This document shows positions 11,051-22,074 of a stretch of DNA of 64,000 nucleotides, piece after piece. Source of the stretch: Micropterix aruncella (lineage: Eukaryota > Arthropoda > Insecta > Lepidoptera > Micropterigidae); assembly GCA_944548615.1 (NCBI GenBank), contig OX155951.1:41952113-42016112 (forward strand), written 5' to 3'. The first letter of the stretch is position 1; every line of letters begins with the position of its first letter. The position numbers and the translations under genes are program-made. A model generated the notes under the pieces. That model was not told the origin of the DNA and ran no database searches. It saw only the letters and a program-made list of their open reading frames with translations.

Positions 11051-12340
11051 CAATGCAGTTGGATATGTCATAACAATAAACGTTTAAAACACAAATAACT
11101 ACAAATATAAATGATATAATTAACCAATAAAAATAATACTAATAAAAGCTAAAGTCAGACAAAATCAAAGATAAATGTTCAATACATACGTACGTAAAAC
11201 GAAAAATACATACGTAAAACGACAATAATTATAATGAATAATCAAACGCTATCCAATTTTTCCAAAGAGGTTTACCTCGTATGTTTAAGCATAAGAATAC
11301 TTTGTTTCGAAGGCTTTCTTATTTATAATTTTACCTATATTTGTACGTTTATACGTAGTTATAGAGGTATTAGAGAAATTATATTAATTTTCATAATAAG
11401 TATGTATATTAAAATATTGTAGTATTTCTTCGAGGTCGTATATCTAATTAAATAGGATATTAACTCTATATTTATCTCTATATGTATATTTACCTCTATA
11501 GGTATTTACCTCTATATTCAAACATTTTTGTTTCTAAATCAATAACTGACTTTGGAAGGATTATTTAAGAGTTAAATGACCAAATACACAAATGACTTTT
11601 GGATTAAATAATATAAATATATCTATATTTCATTACAGGTATAATGTACACGTATCGTAATTAATATACTTAAGATAAATTATGTACGAACAAAATATAA
11701 TTAAATATAATGTAATAAGTGCAAATGTCATGTGTTCCATTAGACTTAAGATTTTTTATAAATGAATTCCTATAAGAAGTTTTTGACGAGTCTAATATGT
11801 CCACACTTAATAAGTCGGTATTATAGTTATAACAGGCTCTATATATTGATGGATTTTGCGATGCGTTGGTTTTCACCAAGAGCTGAAATAATCGATGCGA
11901 TCGAGCAGGGCAGGAAGGACCATGCAATTTAAGGCGCCCCAATTGCGTTCGGATTGATGGAAGTATTATTCAACCCATAAGAGAATATAGCACATTTAAA
12001 AGATCCCTTGTAGGAGCTGGACTTGATGAAAGAAGTAAAGATTAATCGATTGACAAATCTTTATTGTATTAATTTGGTCGCGACATATACGTTAAATATA
12101 TTGATATAAAACCTAAATGATGTAATCAAAAAGGTTTCAAGGAGATTTAGCACGAAAAAAAATCTGTAATCTCAGAGTCAAATAATTGAAATGTAGAAAA
12201 TAAATTGCAAATCTATTGAAGTTAGTAGCATTCACTAAAATGCATTAAAAAGGTAATTTGGTGATTTTGCTGAATTTTACTAAAACCTAATGAATATAGG
12301 CAGATATTCAACCTCTTGAGAAGATCTATCAGTTTTATCG
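11051..12340. other. No gene seen
   Basis: AT-rich. Short open frames on both strands are not convincing. Confidence 0.4.
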
Positions 12341-12344
12341 ATAT

Positions 12345-12375
12345 GTCTCTGCGTATTTCTTAGATACGCAGAGAC
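12345..12375. other. Perfect 12-bp hairpin
   Basis: GTCTCTGCGTAT at 12345-12356 and its exact complement at 12364-12375, separated by 7 bases. It lies just upstream of the LINE fragment. Confidence 0.6.
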
Positions 12376-12389
12376 GTTTTACTGATACC

Positions 12390-13135
12390 TGAACTATCGT
12401 GAGCACTTGGGACTTGGAACCTACGAGAGCAGGCTGAACTATTTCAGTATGTGTTCACTGGAAGACCGCCGCACAGCGGCTGATATGACATTATTACATA
12501 AAATAATTCATAACAAAATTGATAGCCCTCATTTTGTAAAGAAACTGTCGTTGTTGGTTCCCCCAAGAAGGGTTCGCTCTCCTCGAACGTTCGAAATCCC
12601 TCGTGTGAACACTAGCTACGCCCAAAACTCTGTTATGCACCGCTTGATGACCACATACAATAGTCGATTCGAAGATATCGAAATTTTTTACTTGAATCAA
12701 CCTAAATTCAGCGAGGCTGTCCTTCTCTCACTAGGCGTCTAGGAAGTGATTACATAGTGAGTATAAAAATTGTTTCAAAACACTCAGAGCGAAAATGTGA
12801 ATAGCAAAGAGTATAACTTGTACCTATATCCTATATCCTATCCTACATCCTATACCTATATCTATATCCTATATCCTATATCCTATCCTATATCCTATAC
12901 CTATATCCTATATCCTATCCTACATTTATATCCCATTCCTCTCTTGTTCTATCCTTGCAATAGTTCAATTGTAATTTAATTTAATTTAATTTAGTGCAAT
13001 GCAACTTTGATTTACCGTATAAGAAAATAATGTAGGAAACAATTAATCGGCCAGCGAAACACTGTATTAGAATAATTAGTAATAATTAATGAAGCGCTGT
13101 ATATTTCCCGAAAATAAAATAAATAAATAAATAAC
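12390..13135 (+). pseudogene. 5'-truncated LINE: RT C-terminus, UTR and (AAAT)n tail
   Basis: Plus frame 12407-12742 reads LGTYESRL then LLHKIIHNKIDSPHFVKKL, LVPPRRVRSPRTFEIPR, NTSYAQNSVMHRL and FYLNQPKF, matching the post-RT tail of Jockey/CR1-like LINEs and the copy at 3043-3340. The 3' UTR contains a CCTATAT array (12818-12935) and ends in AAATAAATAAAT near 13110-13131. No RT core, so it is immobile. Confidence 0.75.
12818..12935. repeat. (CCTATAT)n minisatellite
   Basis: Imperfect tandem copies of CCTATAT / CCTATCC and CCTACAT variants inside the LINE 3' UTR. Confidence 0.8.
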
Positions 13136-13239
13136 TATAGATGATTATTAAATAAAGGTTTAGTCATAATAAACTTTAGACCTATTGAAATAATATTTGT
13201 GTCTATATTATATTACGATATTATTTAAATATTATTAGT

Positions 13240-13840
13240 ATTTAAAAATTGGAGAATTTCAGGTCACCGGTTCTCAGATGTTTTAGCGATGAATAAATAG
13301 ATAATAAAATGTCGGGGGACCTACCGCAACGGGCCTGTCCAACATTGCGCCAATCTACATATTCCGCGCGGCCCCAAAACTGACGGATGACACCTGTCGA
13401 TCGTCTGACGATGTATCCCCTGGCGGAAGGCGTCTGGTCGTCAGGTCGCCGAGGGTAGGTCAGTGGCTGGGCAGCGCGAGAGTACAAGTTGGTCGCCGTC
13501 GCGGTCGCGGCAGCGGTCGCGGTCGCGGTCGCGATAGCGCCAGCGGCGGCTGCTACAACGCGAGTTAGCCTGGGCGGCTCCGGCCAGACTACACAGAGCA
13601 GCTACGCCCGGCCACGCGCCCCGCGCTACACGCTACGCCTCGCGGCGCGGCGCGGCCGTGTCGATCGTAGCGCGGTGCTGCCAACCGCCACCGTCAGGAA
13701 CAATTTGCAGCGTTCCGAAATTTGCGAGACAGCAACACATCTCACTGTTTGGGATTGTAGGTATTAGATTTTCGAAATAATAGGGGCCATACTGTCGATC
13801 GGAGGTTATATAATTTACTCGGAAACGCTCGTGCAACAAT
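13240..13840. other. CpG-rich patch with (GGTCGC)n
   Basis: GC content rises sharply between about 13310 and 13700. 13494-13540 is a GGTCGC/GGCAGC hexamer array that makes a low-complexity Ala/Val open frame on the plus strand. That frame looks like a repeat translation. The patch could be a CpG-island-like promoter or first exon; nothing shows which. Confidence 0.4.
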
Positions 13841-14579
13841 ATAATGTGTTGAAAAGTAAAAACGATGTTGTTTATTTTTATGATATGGTTATACTACCTT
13901 ATTAAACACGTATCAGTCATTGTTGAGTGAAACGCAAAACAGTACCCTAATCCATTTTCTCCACTATAAAATAGGTAGGTACTATTTCGTGTGCCATATA
14001 ATTATTTATACATTTACTTAAGTACATTTAAAACCAATTACTTGCTTAAACTGAATAATTAGATTTCAAATTAAAGCCTGCTTTTAGTATTGAGCTACAT
14101 TCGTATGTGCATAAAAATGAACGTTTTTAAGATATTTATAATTTTCTCGTCAATTTATTTGTTTTCTTATTTATAGATTTATTTGCTTACTTTTTATATT
14201 TTTAATATTAGGTGGTTATACATTTAAATATATATCTTTTAGCTTTTAAAAAATCATAGGCAATGTGAATAAATGAAAGCAAGAAAAAGAGATAAAAGTT
14301 ATATAGAAATTCTTTATTGCACATTTTTTTTAAAACATACAACAAGCGGCCTAAAGTACAATCTCTAACAGCCAACCTTCGTGTAAGTGGAAAAATGTAG
14401 GCGCAAATAGATAAAATAAACAAAAAAAGACTTATTACATAACAACAATTAATCAAGTAACACCAGGATTTCATAATAGGATTTCGGCTTAACAGTCCAA
14501 TATTTTCTAGATTGAAATATGACAGTGCGGCCCCTGGTGGACCGATTATAACCACAACATTTTCAACTCTTGCCATGAC
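13841..14579. other. No gene seen
   Basis: AT-rich. The minus-strand open frame at 14208-14576 is hydrophobic and matches no recognised family. Confidence 0.35.
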
Positions 14580-14800
14580 CTAATGATGCCTTTCTGCGAA
14601 GTTTCAGTTCAGTCGGATTAAGCGTTTGGGCGCTATCGTTGAGAAATACAGCCACACAGACAAACAGATAGACTTTAATCTGGAAATGGTCTTAATTGCC
14701 TCAGGGGGGCTTAACATAGATATTTCCGTCTTCATCTCGAAAAAAAATGCGCGTTCACAATACTTTCCCTCCTTGTGGGTGGTAGGCGGAAATTTAAAAA
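14580..14800. repeat. Dispersed repeat, family F, copy 2
   Basis: Shares the ordered blocks described at 4578-4795: TTTCAGTTCAGTCGG, CGCTATCGTTGAGA, ACAGACAAACAGA, GAAATGGTCTTAATTG and CACAATACTTTCCC. Confidence 0.5.
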
Positions 14801-15075
14801 AGTCGATCTTCGCATTTGTTACTAGCTTCTAATATATAAGCCATGCCTATTCATTCATCTAATCCGGAAATATTTATCGATTAAAATTTATTACGTGGCG
14901 AAGCTCGAGTCAACGATTTCCAGTCACGCAACAGGCCCGATGGAATTATTAATTATCTGATGTAATTATAGTGATACACCCAAATTTATAACTATTTTTA
15001 GGCGTCAAACATATGTTTTAGATGAATAAAAGTTGATGATAAGCGGCGGAAAGTTTTGTGAAATTTTGATGCATG

Positions 15076-15652
15076 TGTGAGGGACCACCCCTCACTAGAC
15101 TCCAAATTGTTCGGTGTGAGGTGGTGGTATCAACTTACGAGTTATCTCCGTATTGAAAGGCGGTTTTGAATGAAGTAGAAGGTATTTATTGATTGAAAGT
15201 TTGATATTGCCAGTTATAACGCTTCCCGAACAAGTTATGTTGACGCGAGTGTATAGACGCGCGACTGCGGTTACGAGGATATGTTCCTAGTATCTTGTAC
15301 TGGGCACGGCTCGAGTCTGTGGGATTACAGACTGATGCTTCGAGACTAGGGAGGATAAGGAAAGGAAACCAAGGAGCCGGATTCGTTGACACACCTCGTG
15401 AGAAGGGTACCGAATATGCCGTCGCAACCTTGGGGGAAGTTGATCACTCGGGGAATGATAATTTGGTTGCTTTTTCGGCGGTTTATATAGGCCGATAAAT
15501 AATGCAATCCAAAATGATCCGAGGAAAAGTATTGTTTCATCGTGCTGATTCATGGCTGCACGGGTTAAAATAATAGTTGAATTGTGTCAGTGTATTTCAC
15601 TGGAAATCGATGCATTTGTTGATCGCATGTAATGGACTTAAGGTCCGTTACA
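15076..15652 (-). mobile_element. Solo LTR, complete copy with 4-bp TSD
   Basis: 577 bp bounded by TGTGAGGGACC and GGTCCGTTACA, flanked on both sides by CATG (15072-15075 and 15653-15656), a 4-bp target duplication as made by Ty3/Gypsy-type integrases. On the minus strand a TATATAA box precedes an AATAAATA signal. Same family as 5245-6512 and 54589-54998. No internal region remains, so the element left by LTR-LTR recombination. Confidence 0.9.
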
Positions 15653-16033
15653 CATGTGAAGTTCAGAACTAAAATTTCAATATTGCGAGAAAATCACTTT
15701 TAGTATATATAATCACTGATATTTTTCATAATACAATATAAAAGCTTGAATTGTTTTTTTAAGCGCTAATTGTAAATGAATATTGAGTAATATATCATCA
15801 TTATCATCGTTAGCGCTACAATTCTATATATGGACTAAGTACTAGACGTACGCTAACTATACGTAGGCATTGTTCTAGTGCTATATCGGAGGGACCTCGT
15901 GAAGAATATGGATAAAGACAAACCAGAGCACAAACACAACACTAGCCGCAAAGATAATTAGATACAATTGAAAATGAGAATGTATACGGACAACGACACT
16001 GCGTGTATCTCGGATACAAAATATAATAATATA
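15653..16033. other. No gene seen
   Basis: AT-rich; no recognisable structure. Confidence 0.4.
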
Positions 16034-16288
16034 CTAGCTGACCCGTGCCCACTTCGTTGGGCGGTAAAACTTTTTACTTGTGATGACTGTGAAACTTGTG
16101 AAACTTTTTACTCCGACTACCACGAAAAAGTCTTTTCATTTTTCGGATTAATATATATATATAGCCTATGACACTCACAAATAACGTGGCTTTCTATTGG
16201 TAAAAGAATTTTCAAAATCGGTTCCGTAGATCCAGAGATTACTTCCTACAACGTCAAAAACTTTACCTCTTTATAATATTAGTATAGA
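16034..16288 (-). mobile_element. Short non-autonomous Helitron
   Basis: On the minus strand it begins TCTATACTAATATTATAAAG and ends CGGGTCAGCTAG, the TC...CTAG signature of Helitrons; flanks are A on the 3' side and T at the 5' junction, fitting AT target preference. 255 bp, no coding. Shares both ends with the element at 39989-41205. Confidence 0.8.
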
Positions 16289-16811
16289 TTACGACACGGT
16301 CGCGGTTCCATACCTATGTCGTATTATCTCTTTAACTATTTATGCAGTAAAAGGGAAAATTCTTTTGTTTTAAACACTTGAGACGATAAATTTACCTATT
16401 TTGATAAGAATTAATAATTGTTGATAATATGACCAATCAACGATAATTAAAATTATTTTTTTAAATATAAAATACTACTTTTTGTGACTTAAATATAAAA
16501 GTTAGACATATGCTGTCGCTGACTTTTTGTAGGCATTATCAAGCTCTACAACTTTTCTCTAGAACCTAATCATATATCTCTCATCGTTAAGGCAGCGTTA
16601 GTTAGAAACGTTTTCGTTCGACCACTTATTCTTCGACTTACTTTGCAAATCCGACTACCACGAAAAAGTCTTTTCATTTCATAATATATAGTCTATGACA
16701 CTCATACCGTGGCTATCTATTGGTAAAAGAATTTTCAATATCGGTTCAGTAGATCCAGAGATTACTTCCTACAACGTCACAAACGTTACCTCTTTATAAT
16801 ATTAGTATAGA
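16289..16811 (-). mobile_element. Second Helitron copy with its own 5' end
   Basis: Ends (plus strand) in another TTATAATATTAGTATAGA, a second 5' terminus 523 bp beyond the first. Its interior (TTGTTTTAAACACTTGAGAC block, ATATGCTGTCGCTGA block, AACGTTTTCGTTCGACC block) matches the interior of the 39989-41205 element. No second 3' terminus is present, so the two copies are arranged in tandem sharing one 3' end, or this copy is 3'-truncated. Confidence 0.7.
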
Positions 16812-16869
16812 TTTCACTATATCATAGGGCAGACATTATGCGGCAGTACAAGAGACGACAGTTAATACA

Positions 16870-17100
16870 CGAGAAGGGTGTCTGAAACTCTACTAGAGAT
16901 GAGTGCGAAGATCTTGTTCCTCGCTGGTTTCACTTCCCAGTGCCTCGTGGTAAGGCGTTGGACTCTCACGGGTTTGTTGGCGTAGTTAGACGGTGGAATG
17001 TAAGGCCCTAAGTCTTTGCGTTTACTCAATGGAAGAAATAATGATCTAATATCCTTATAACTCCCTGTATCGGCGGTTTTCCCGTAGTATTTATAATATT
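16870..17100 (+). repeat. GGGAG-family fragment (3' portion)
   Basis: Contains CCCAGTGCCTCGTGGTAAGG, GCGTTGGACTCTCACGGG, GGCGTAGTTAGACGGTGGA and a CAAGTCTT-like block in the order seen in fuller copies. 5' part missing. Confidence 0.65.
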
Positions 17101-17389
17101 GCTTATTATAATATTGCTTCAAATTAGTGCTCACAGAAGTATTGCCAAATAAACGGTAAATAAAAAGTTACCGAAATAACATTGTCACAGACAAGGGAAA
17201 ACGAATGGGAGGAGGATGAATGTACGTTTGTTGAGAGATGAAATGCCTTTTAGGAAGAAGTTGGAAATAGAGAGCACGCCTCTGATATTTGAAAGACGCT
17301 GGTTCCATAATATAGCTGTATACAGATTGTTAGCATAATATATAGAATAGACATATTAGCATAATATACAGAAAACGAGTAAAATTTAT

Positions 17390-17560
17390 TTATTTATTTA
17401 TTTATTTAAGAATTAATTACTATAAACATTGATTAGCTTACAAAAATAACAGGAACCGAATGGCAAAACCTTAACCTTTTGCTTATTTGTTTCTGTCACC
17501 CAACTGGGACTAGCCCGTTCTAAGGTGGACAGGACTCCAATATTACAATCAAGTTTGCTA
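17390..17560 (-). repeat. LINE 3' end, family G, copy 1
   Basis: (ATTT)n tail at 17390-17408 followed by GAATTAATTACTATAAA, ACCGAATGGCAAAACCTTAA and CACCCAACTGGGAC blocks. Nearly identical order at 35610-35790. The tail orientation shows a minus-strand element. Confidence 0.65.
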
Positions 17561-17970
17561 ATTAAACTAAGTTTTGTGACTTGGAATGTTTATGATGTTT
17601 CTGATTCTGATTTGATCGGAATGTGAGAACGTAACTTCCTAGTAGGGTTACTCTATCCATAAAAATGTGAGGCAAGATAATTGAGCACTTGTGCAATAAG
17701 CATAGATAGGTGTAGGTTTCTGCTAGATAGGTGTAGGTATCTGCGATTTCAAATCTGCAGCCATTGCGTGCTATTTTGCGAGGCTGATACATAAACCTTT
17801 TTTTTTAAATTACTTCATACACCTTACCGTAGCCGTCCCCTTTGATTCGGGGATCTGACGGAAACACGTATTTTAACGAAGCTACGGCCGTTCCGTAGAT
17901 TAAGTGCAGATCCCACACAAACATTCTGTAAGCGCTTTGACTTGTCGAAGATCGCTTCGTTTGGATGCGT
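17561..17970. other. No gene seen
   Basis: The minus frame at 17562-17792 is short and unmatched. 17825-17970 has a CTACGGCC / CCGTAGCCG near-inverted pair of unknown origin, adjoining the next GGGAG copy. Confidence 0.35.
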
Positions 17971-17971
17971 T

Positions 17972-18390
17972 TCATAATGGGGTGGTTGCGGGCCTTACGG
18001 CGACTGCTCTTGAAACGACCATCGGCTACCCGATCCTAGTTGAACAGCCGGGCAAAGGATGCCGTGGTACGCGATAGATTCGGTATACACCGTTTCACCG
18101 CTTCGTAAGGGAGAGGACCGCGCAAGCGACCTCGAACTCGTAACCAATCGAGAGACTGGAGTAATCTGGTCGTAATTGGAAGTAAGGGCGTGAGTGTAAG
18201 CCCCCTGGGTAACACTCTTGGCTATCTCGCGGCTAATGCGTTGGCCTCTTACGGGTGTGTGGTGGAGCTAGACGGTGGACTGCTTTATCCAAGTCTTCTG
18301 CGCTCACTCCAGGGAGATAGGACGACTAATCGTTAAAACTTTCTGAGGTGACGGGGTCGCCCGCTGTAGTCGACAGCCCTAGTTGTCTTA
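17972..18390 (+). repeat. GGGAG-family copy, 5'-truncated
   Basis: Joins the family at GGGGTGGTTGCGGGCCTTACG and stays close to the 37.9-kb copy through the CGTAAGGGAGAGGACCGCGC, CTCGCGGCTAATGCGTTGG and GGTCGCCCGCTGTAGTCGAC blocks, ending GCCCTAGTTG. Confidence 0.75.
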
Positions 18391-18830
18391 TAGGATTTCC
18401 TTATGGCGTATACGATAAATTATCAAAATGAATGAATGAATTAAAATAAATTTATTATCGAGCTATATTTCAGTCGCAAATTTGATGATGGCAATCAAGA
18501 AATTTAAAGGATAGGATAGGAAATGAGAAGGGTGGGATATAGGTATTTATATTATACTAAGTATATTGTTTTGTTTTATTTTGGTTCTGTTCGTTTTTAA
18601 AATTCTTCATAAATGTATATTATTCCTATTTCCTAGCTGCCAAGTGAGCTAATAATAGCCTCGTGGAATTTAGATTGGCTCATGTAAAATATGCCGATAT
18701 CTTAACCCTTGTATGTGGTCAAATGGTACATAATAGAGTTTTAGGCGTAGCTAATACTGACACGTACGAGGAAAGCGAGCCATTCCCGGCGGTAAGAAGA
18801 ATGATGATTTCTCTACCAAACGAGGGCTGT
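18391..18830. other. No gene seen
   Basis: AT-rich; short AATGAATG and GGATAGGATAGG microrepeats only. Confidence 0.4.
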
Positions 18831-18879
18831 CAATGATATTGTGTATAGTAATAATAATTAAGGCGGATTTGGTGTGTGG

Positions 18880-19300
18880 TTGGCAGCGTCGTTTTCTCAG
18901 GGCGGGCGGGCGGCGTAGAGGCGTAGCGGGCGACGGTGTCAGGATTGTCGTTCGGCTTCTGCGACGATGCCGCCCTCGCGTGTCCGCCGATTTTTATATC
19001 GCCAAAAAAAGCCTCCCCGTTAGCGACAACAGCCTTAACACTTCCTCTCGACGCCCGAAGATATTATGAAAAATAACAGGACGTTTTTCGTCGTCTCTGT
19101 CGCTCGCGCGGCGGCCGCGAAGCCGCGTCCCGCTCGCACCAATGGACTGCTTCGATCAATATCACCTTACGTTGCATCCGCGGCCTCCTCGCTCGCGCTG
19201 GTCCATTTGCCCTAGGCCCGCAGCCTCTGCCTCCACCTCTGACGTCAGAGAGACGTCACCGCCCCCCCCCCCCACCCCCTGCCTACGCCCCACGCAATAA
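18880..19300. promoter_or_regulatory. CpG-rich patch with CRE-type sites
   Basis: About 400 bp markedly richer in GC and CpG than the surroundings, containing the full CRE palindrome TGACGTCA at 19240-19247 and a second GACGTCA at 19252-19258, followed by a run of 14 C. CREs are bound by CREB/ATF factors. The pattern suits a CpG-island promoter, but no transcript start or gene was identified. Function is inference. Confidence 0.35.
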
Positions 19301-20019
19301 ATACCCTACTTACACAAACACGGTCCCACACGAATAAAATTATGTTTCCAATAAAATTCAGAACACTTACTCATAATATCAGGGCATTTGACTAGGAACA
19401 TTTATGGAATATGTCTTGTTAGATGTTCGTCAATTGTATCTTACGGAGGCACTGACTGAAATCTCAACATATGCTCACTGACTATCTATAGCTGAACCGA
19501 GTACAAATCGAATATTTTCCAATCACTTTAGTATTACCATTTAATACATATTAAGTAAATTCAATTTGATATGTATTGTCATATAAGCTTTTGTAGTTAA
19601 ATAGTCAGTATTACATAATTATTTAAATGTTTATCCACATATTTCGAGTAAGACATTTAAATATAGGTACTAAATATTAAAAACTTAAATATTTTCTAAT
19701 AAAAAAATTAAACATTATCGTTTATAAGGTATGTACCCTAGGTATCAAAATAATTAATTATAAAATATTGTCCTATAACTTACGACCGTTGTTAAAATTA
19801 ATATAATATACTATTAAAAAGTTGTAATAGTCAAAAAGTGATAAAAAATTATAAGTTACAAATTGAAAAATTATTTATATTGTATATTCTATTTATTTCT
19901 TTTATGTGCCAAAAAATCGAATTTGCGTTTTTTATTGTTTTTGTATAAAACCACGCTCCAGGTCGTTTCGTCTATGCCCCGAAGGCTTAAATTGCTTTTT
20001 TTTTAATACTCATTGCAGT
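19301..20019. other. No gene seen
   Basis: Very AT-rich; no coding signal. Confidence 0.4.
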
Positions 20020-20027
20020 GGCATCTA

Positions 20028-20821
20028 CAGTGGCGGATTTGCCCTAAGGCCCAGTAGGCCCGGGCCTAGGGCGGCCAGATATTAGGGCGGCCAATCTTGG
20101 CAAAATTGGCAAAAAAATCACTCATGATAACAAGAAATAACTCAAAGTACCTAAAGGAAAGTACCTAATATCTAAAGGAACATTTTTTCAGAAGAATGCC
20201 TCCATTTTCGCGCTCACTACAGAATAAAAAATGAAGATCTGAACAGTACTGTCAGTGCTGTCCGTTTGTTGAAATGGTTACGAACTGAAGATCTTCAAAC
20301 CATTTACCCAAAAGTAGATATTGCTCTAAGTATGTGTGTGTGTGTGTACTCCCGATAGTAACTGTTCTGGAAAACGATCGTTTTCTTGTTTGCGTCGAGT
20401 TAAAAATTATTTACGCACAACAATGACGGAGCAAAGGTTGAACGATCTTGCTTTGCTTAACATAGAAACTAGTTTTTTAAGGAAATTGGATTGCGAAGAT
20501 TTAATTAATGATCAGACGAGTTTTGTAACACATTGTAAAACACTTATTATATATTGTATGAGAATAACCATTCGTTATTTAATTAAATAAAACCTAACAC
20601 CGTTTGAAATGTTTTATTTATATGTGCAATTATCCCTGAATCCTCGAAAAAATACAAATTGCCAGCTATTATACTTAACTGATGTTGAATAAATTTCGAT
20701 AAAAGTTGGCAAAAAATTATATTCATTATGTAGTCTATATGATGGGTGCTGAGAAAGGGGCAGCTGGTACCTGATACATGGCATGGGGCCTAGGGCGGCC
20801 AAGACTGCAAATTCGCCACTG
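20028..20821 (+). mobile_element. hAT element, internally deleted, with 8-bp TSD
   Basis: Ends CAGTGGCGGATTTGC and, on the complement of the right side, CAGTGGCGAATTTGC: hAT-type terminal inverted repeats. The element is bounded by GGCATCTA (20020-20027) and GGCGTCTA (20822-20829), an 8-bp target duplication with one change, the hAT hallmark. At 794 bp it retains only the 3' end of the transposase. Confidence 0.9.
20190..20590 (+). pseudogene. hAT transposase, C-terminal dimerisation region
   Basis: Plus-strand remnant: GAATGCCTCCATTTTCGC starts a frame with LLKWLRTEDLQTIYPKVDIAL, then NCSGKRSFSCLRRVKNYLRT and MTEQRLNDLALLNIE. These are the IYP-V-IAL, CS-ERSFS-L and R-LNDLALL-IE blocks of the hAT C-terminal domain, which dimerises the transposase and forms part of the catalytic fold. 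A (TG)n run at 20332-20347 lies exactly at the frame break between the halves, so slippage probably caused the frameshift. The zinc finger and the first catalytic acids are deleted. The copy cannot make active transposase. Confidence 0.85.
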
Positions 20822-20829
20822 GGCGTCTA

Positions 20830-21415
20830 AAAGGTATCAGTTGATGATTGTATATGGTGATAACCCTTGCGTACTTAGTAGTAATTCCTCGCAAGCAATT
20901 TAACTATTTGACAGTTTTAATCGTTTGTACAGTAAACAAATATATATTTATTAAATTGACTCATTTAAACTACTAAAATAACATCTCTCGAACGGAGGTT
21001 TCAGTTTTTTCGATATCCTGAAAGATTTGCTTGTTGGCGTGTACAAGATCTCACATATAGAGCGACGATATAGTTCAAGTTGGACAAGATATATCTTTTA
21101 AGCTTAATTTTAAACAATTGCGATCAGACGTAATAGCTTTATTTCCTGGGGTAACTTACCATAGCAATATGTTAGGGCCGTGCTAAAAAGAATATTTTTT
21201 GGTCGCGGCAACACGTAGTCACTAATCTGGTAAAACGTTCATGAATATCACCTCGCTTATTTTTGTTTCTATATATTTAGTTACCACCACGCGGTACATT
21301 AGTTTTTAACCTATTTATAATGTTAAACAACCGCGGTAGTCTTTGATTTCATATGATTGATAATACTCGAATTATCCGAAAAAATTGGCGCCGCGCGTCA
21401 AGGTTGGTCGGATGA
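20830..21415. other. No gene seen
   Basis: AT-rich and featureless by eye. Confidence 0.4.
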
Positions 21416-21417
21416 CG

Positions 21418-21475
21418 ATCGGCGCCCGCACATGCGAAAACCTCTATCGGCGCCCGCACATGCCATTACCTCTTA
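21418..21475. repeat. Tandem duplication, 29-bp unit
   Basis: ATCGGCGCCCGCACATGC occurs at 21418-21435 and again at 21447-21464, each followed by a CCTCT. Confidence 0.75.
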
Positions 21476-21537
21476 TATTAATCGTCATGAAACTTCACTC
21501 TATTATGTTTAATTAGACTATAAATAGGTTGCTATCT

Positions 21538-21569
21538 GTTTTTGGTAAACTTTACTGTTTACCAAAAAC
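21538..21569. other. Perfect 13-bp hairpin
   Basis: GTTTTTGGTAAAC (21538-21550) and its complement (21557-21569) around TTTACT; a third GTTTTTGGT follows immediately. Confidence 0.6.
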
Positions 21570-22070
21570 TGTTTTTGGTCTACCGTTTGAAACGGCTGAG
21601 TTCCGTAAACCACCTTGGGGAGATGCGCAACAACCAGAGGCACACATAAAGGGATATGCTATTCGCGTTGTCAGGAATAAAAGCAATCAATTAAGTAGCG
21701 ACGTTACGACTTAGAGAGTAGAGATTTATTATGTTGCGCCACTAATGGACCAGTTTAAACCGCCTGCGTACGGGGTTCAGAAGATGCGCTAATTTTATGC
21801 ATAAGTGGTGCTTCTCAAGCAGCCCGAAATGCGCTGACTATGGAGTCGCTGAGCAGACGATTAATTGTATCATATAAGAGTGCTTGCTGAAAGCGTTTAG
21901 TGGTGGAAAACGCGAACTGCATTTACTCACTGCAAATGCAATGCAATAGCTAAGCGAATTCGATTTAAACTTATAGTTTAATGTTTTGTTTTTTTTCGGT
22001 TTACTTTTTATTTATTTTAGATGATAAATTTGACTATATGTACATATATTTGTAACCTAATGGGCCGTAT
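21570..22070. other. No gene seen
   Basis: A short plus frame (21529-21714) is unmatched; otherwise featureless. Confidence 0.35.
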
Positions 22071-22074
22071 AGCT

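Noticed and set aside
13489..13767. Ala/Val-rich open frame
   Set aside because: Translation of the GGTCGC hexamer array and GC-rich sequence; no domain.
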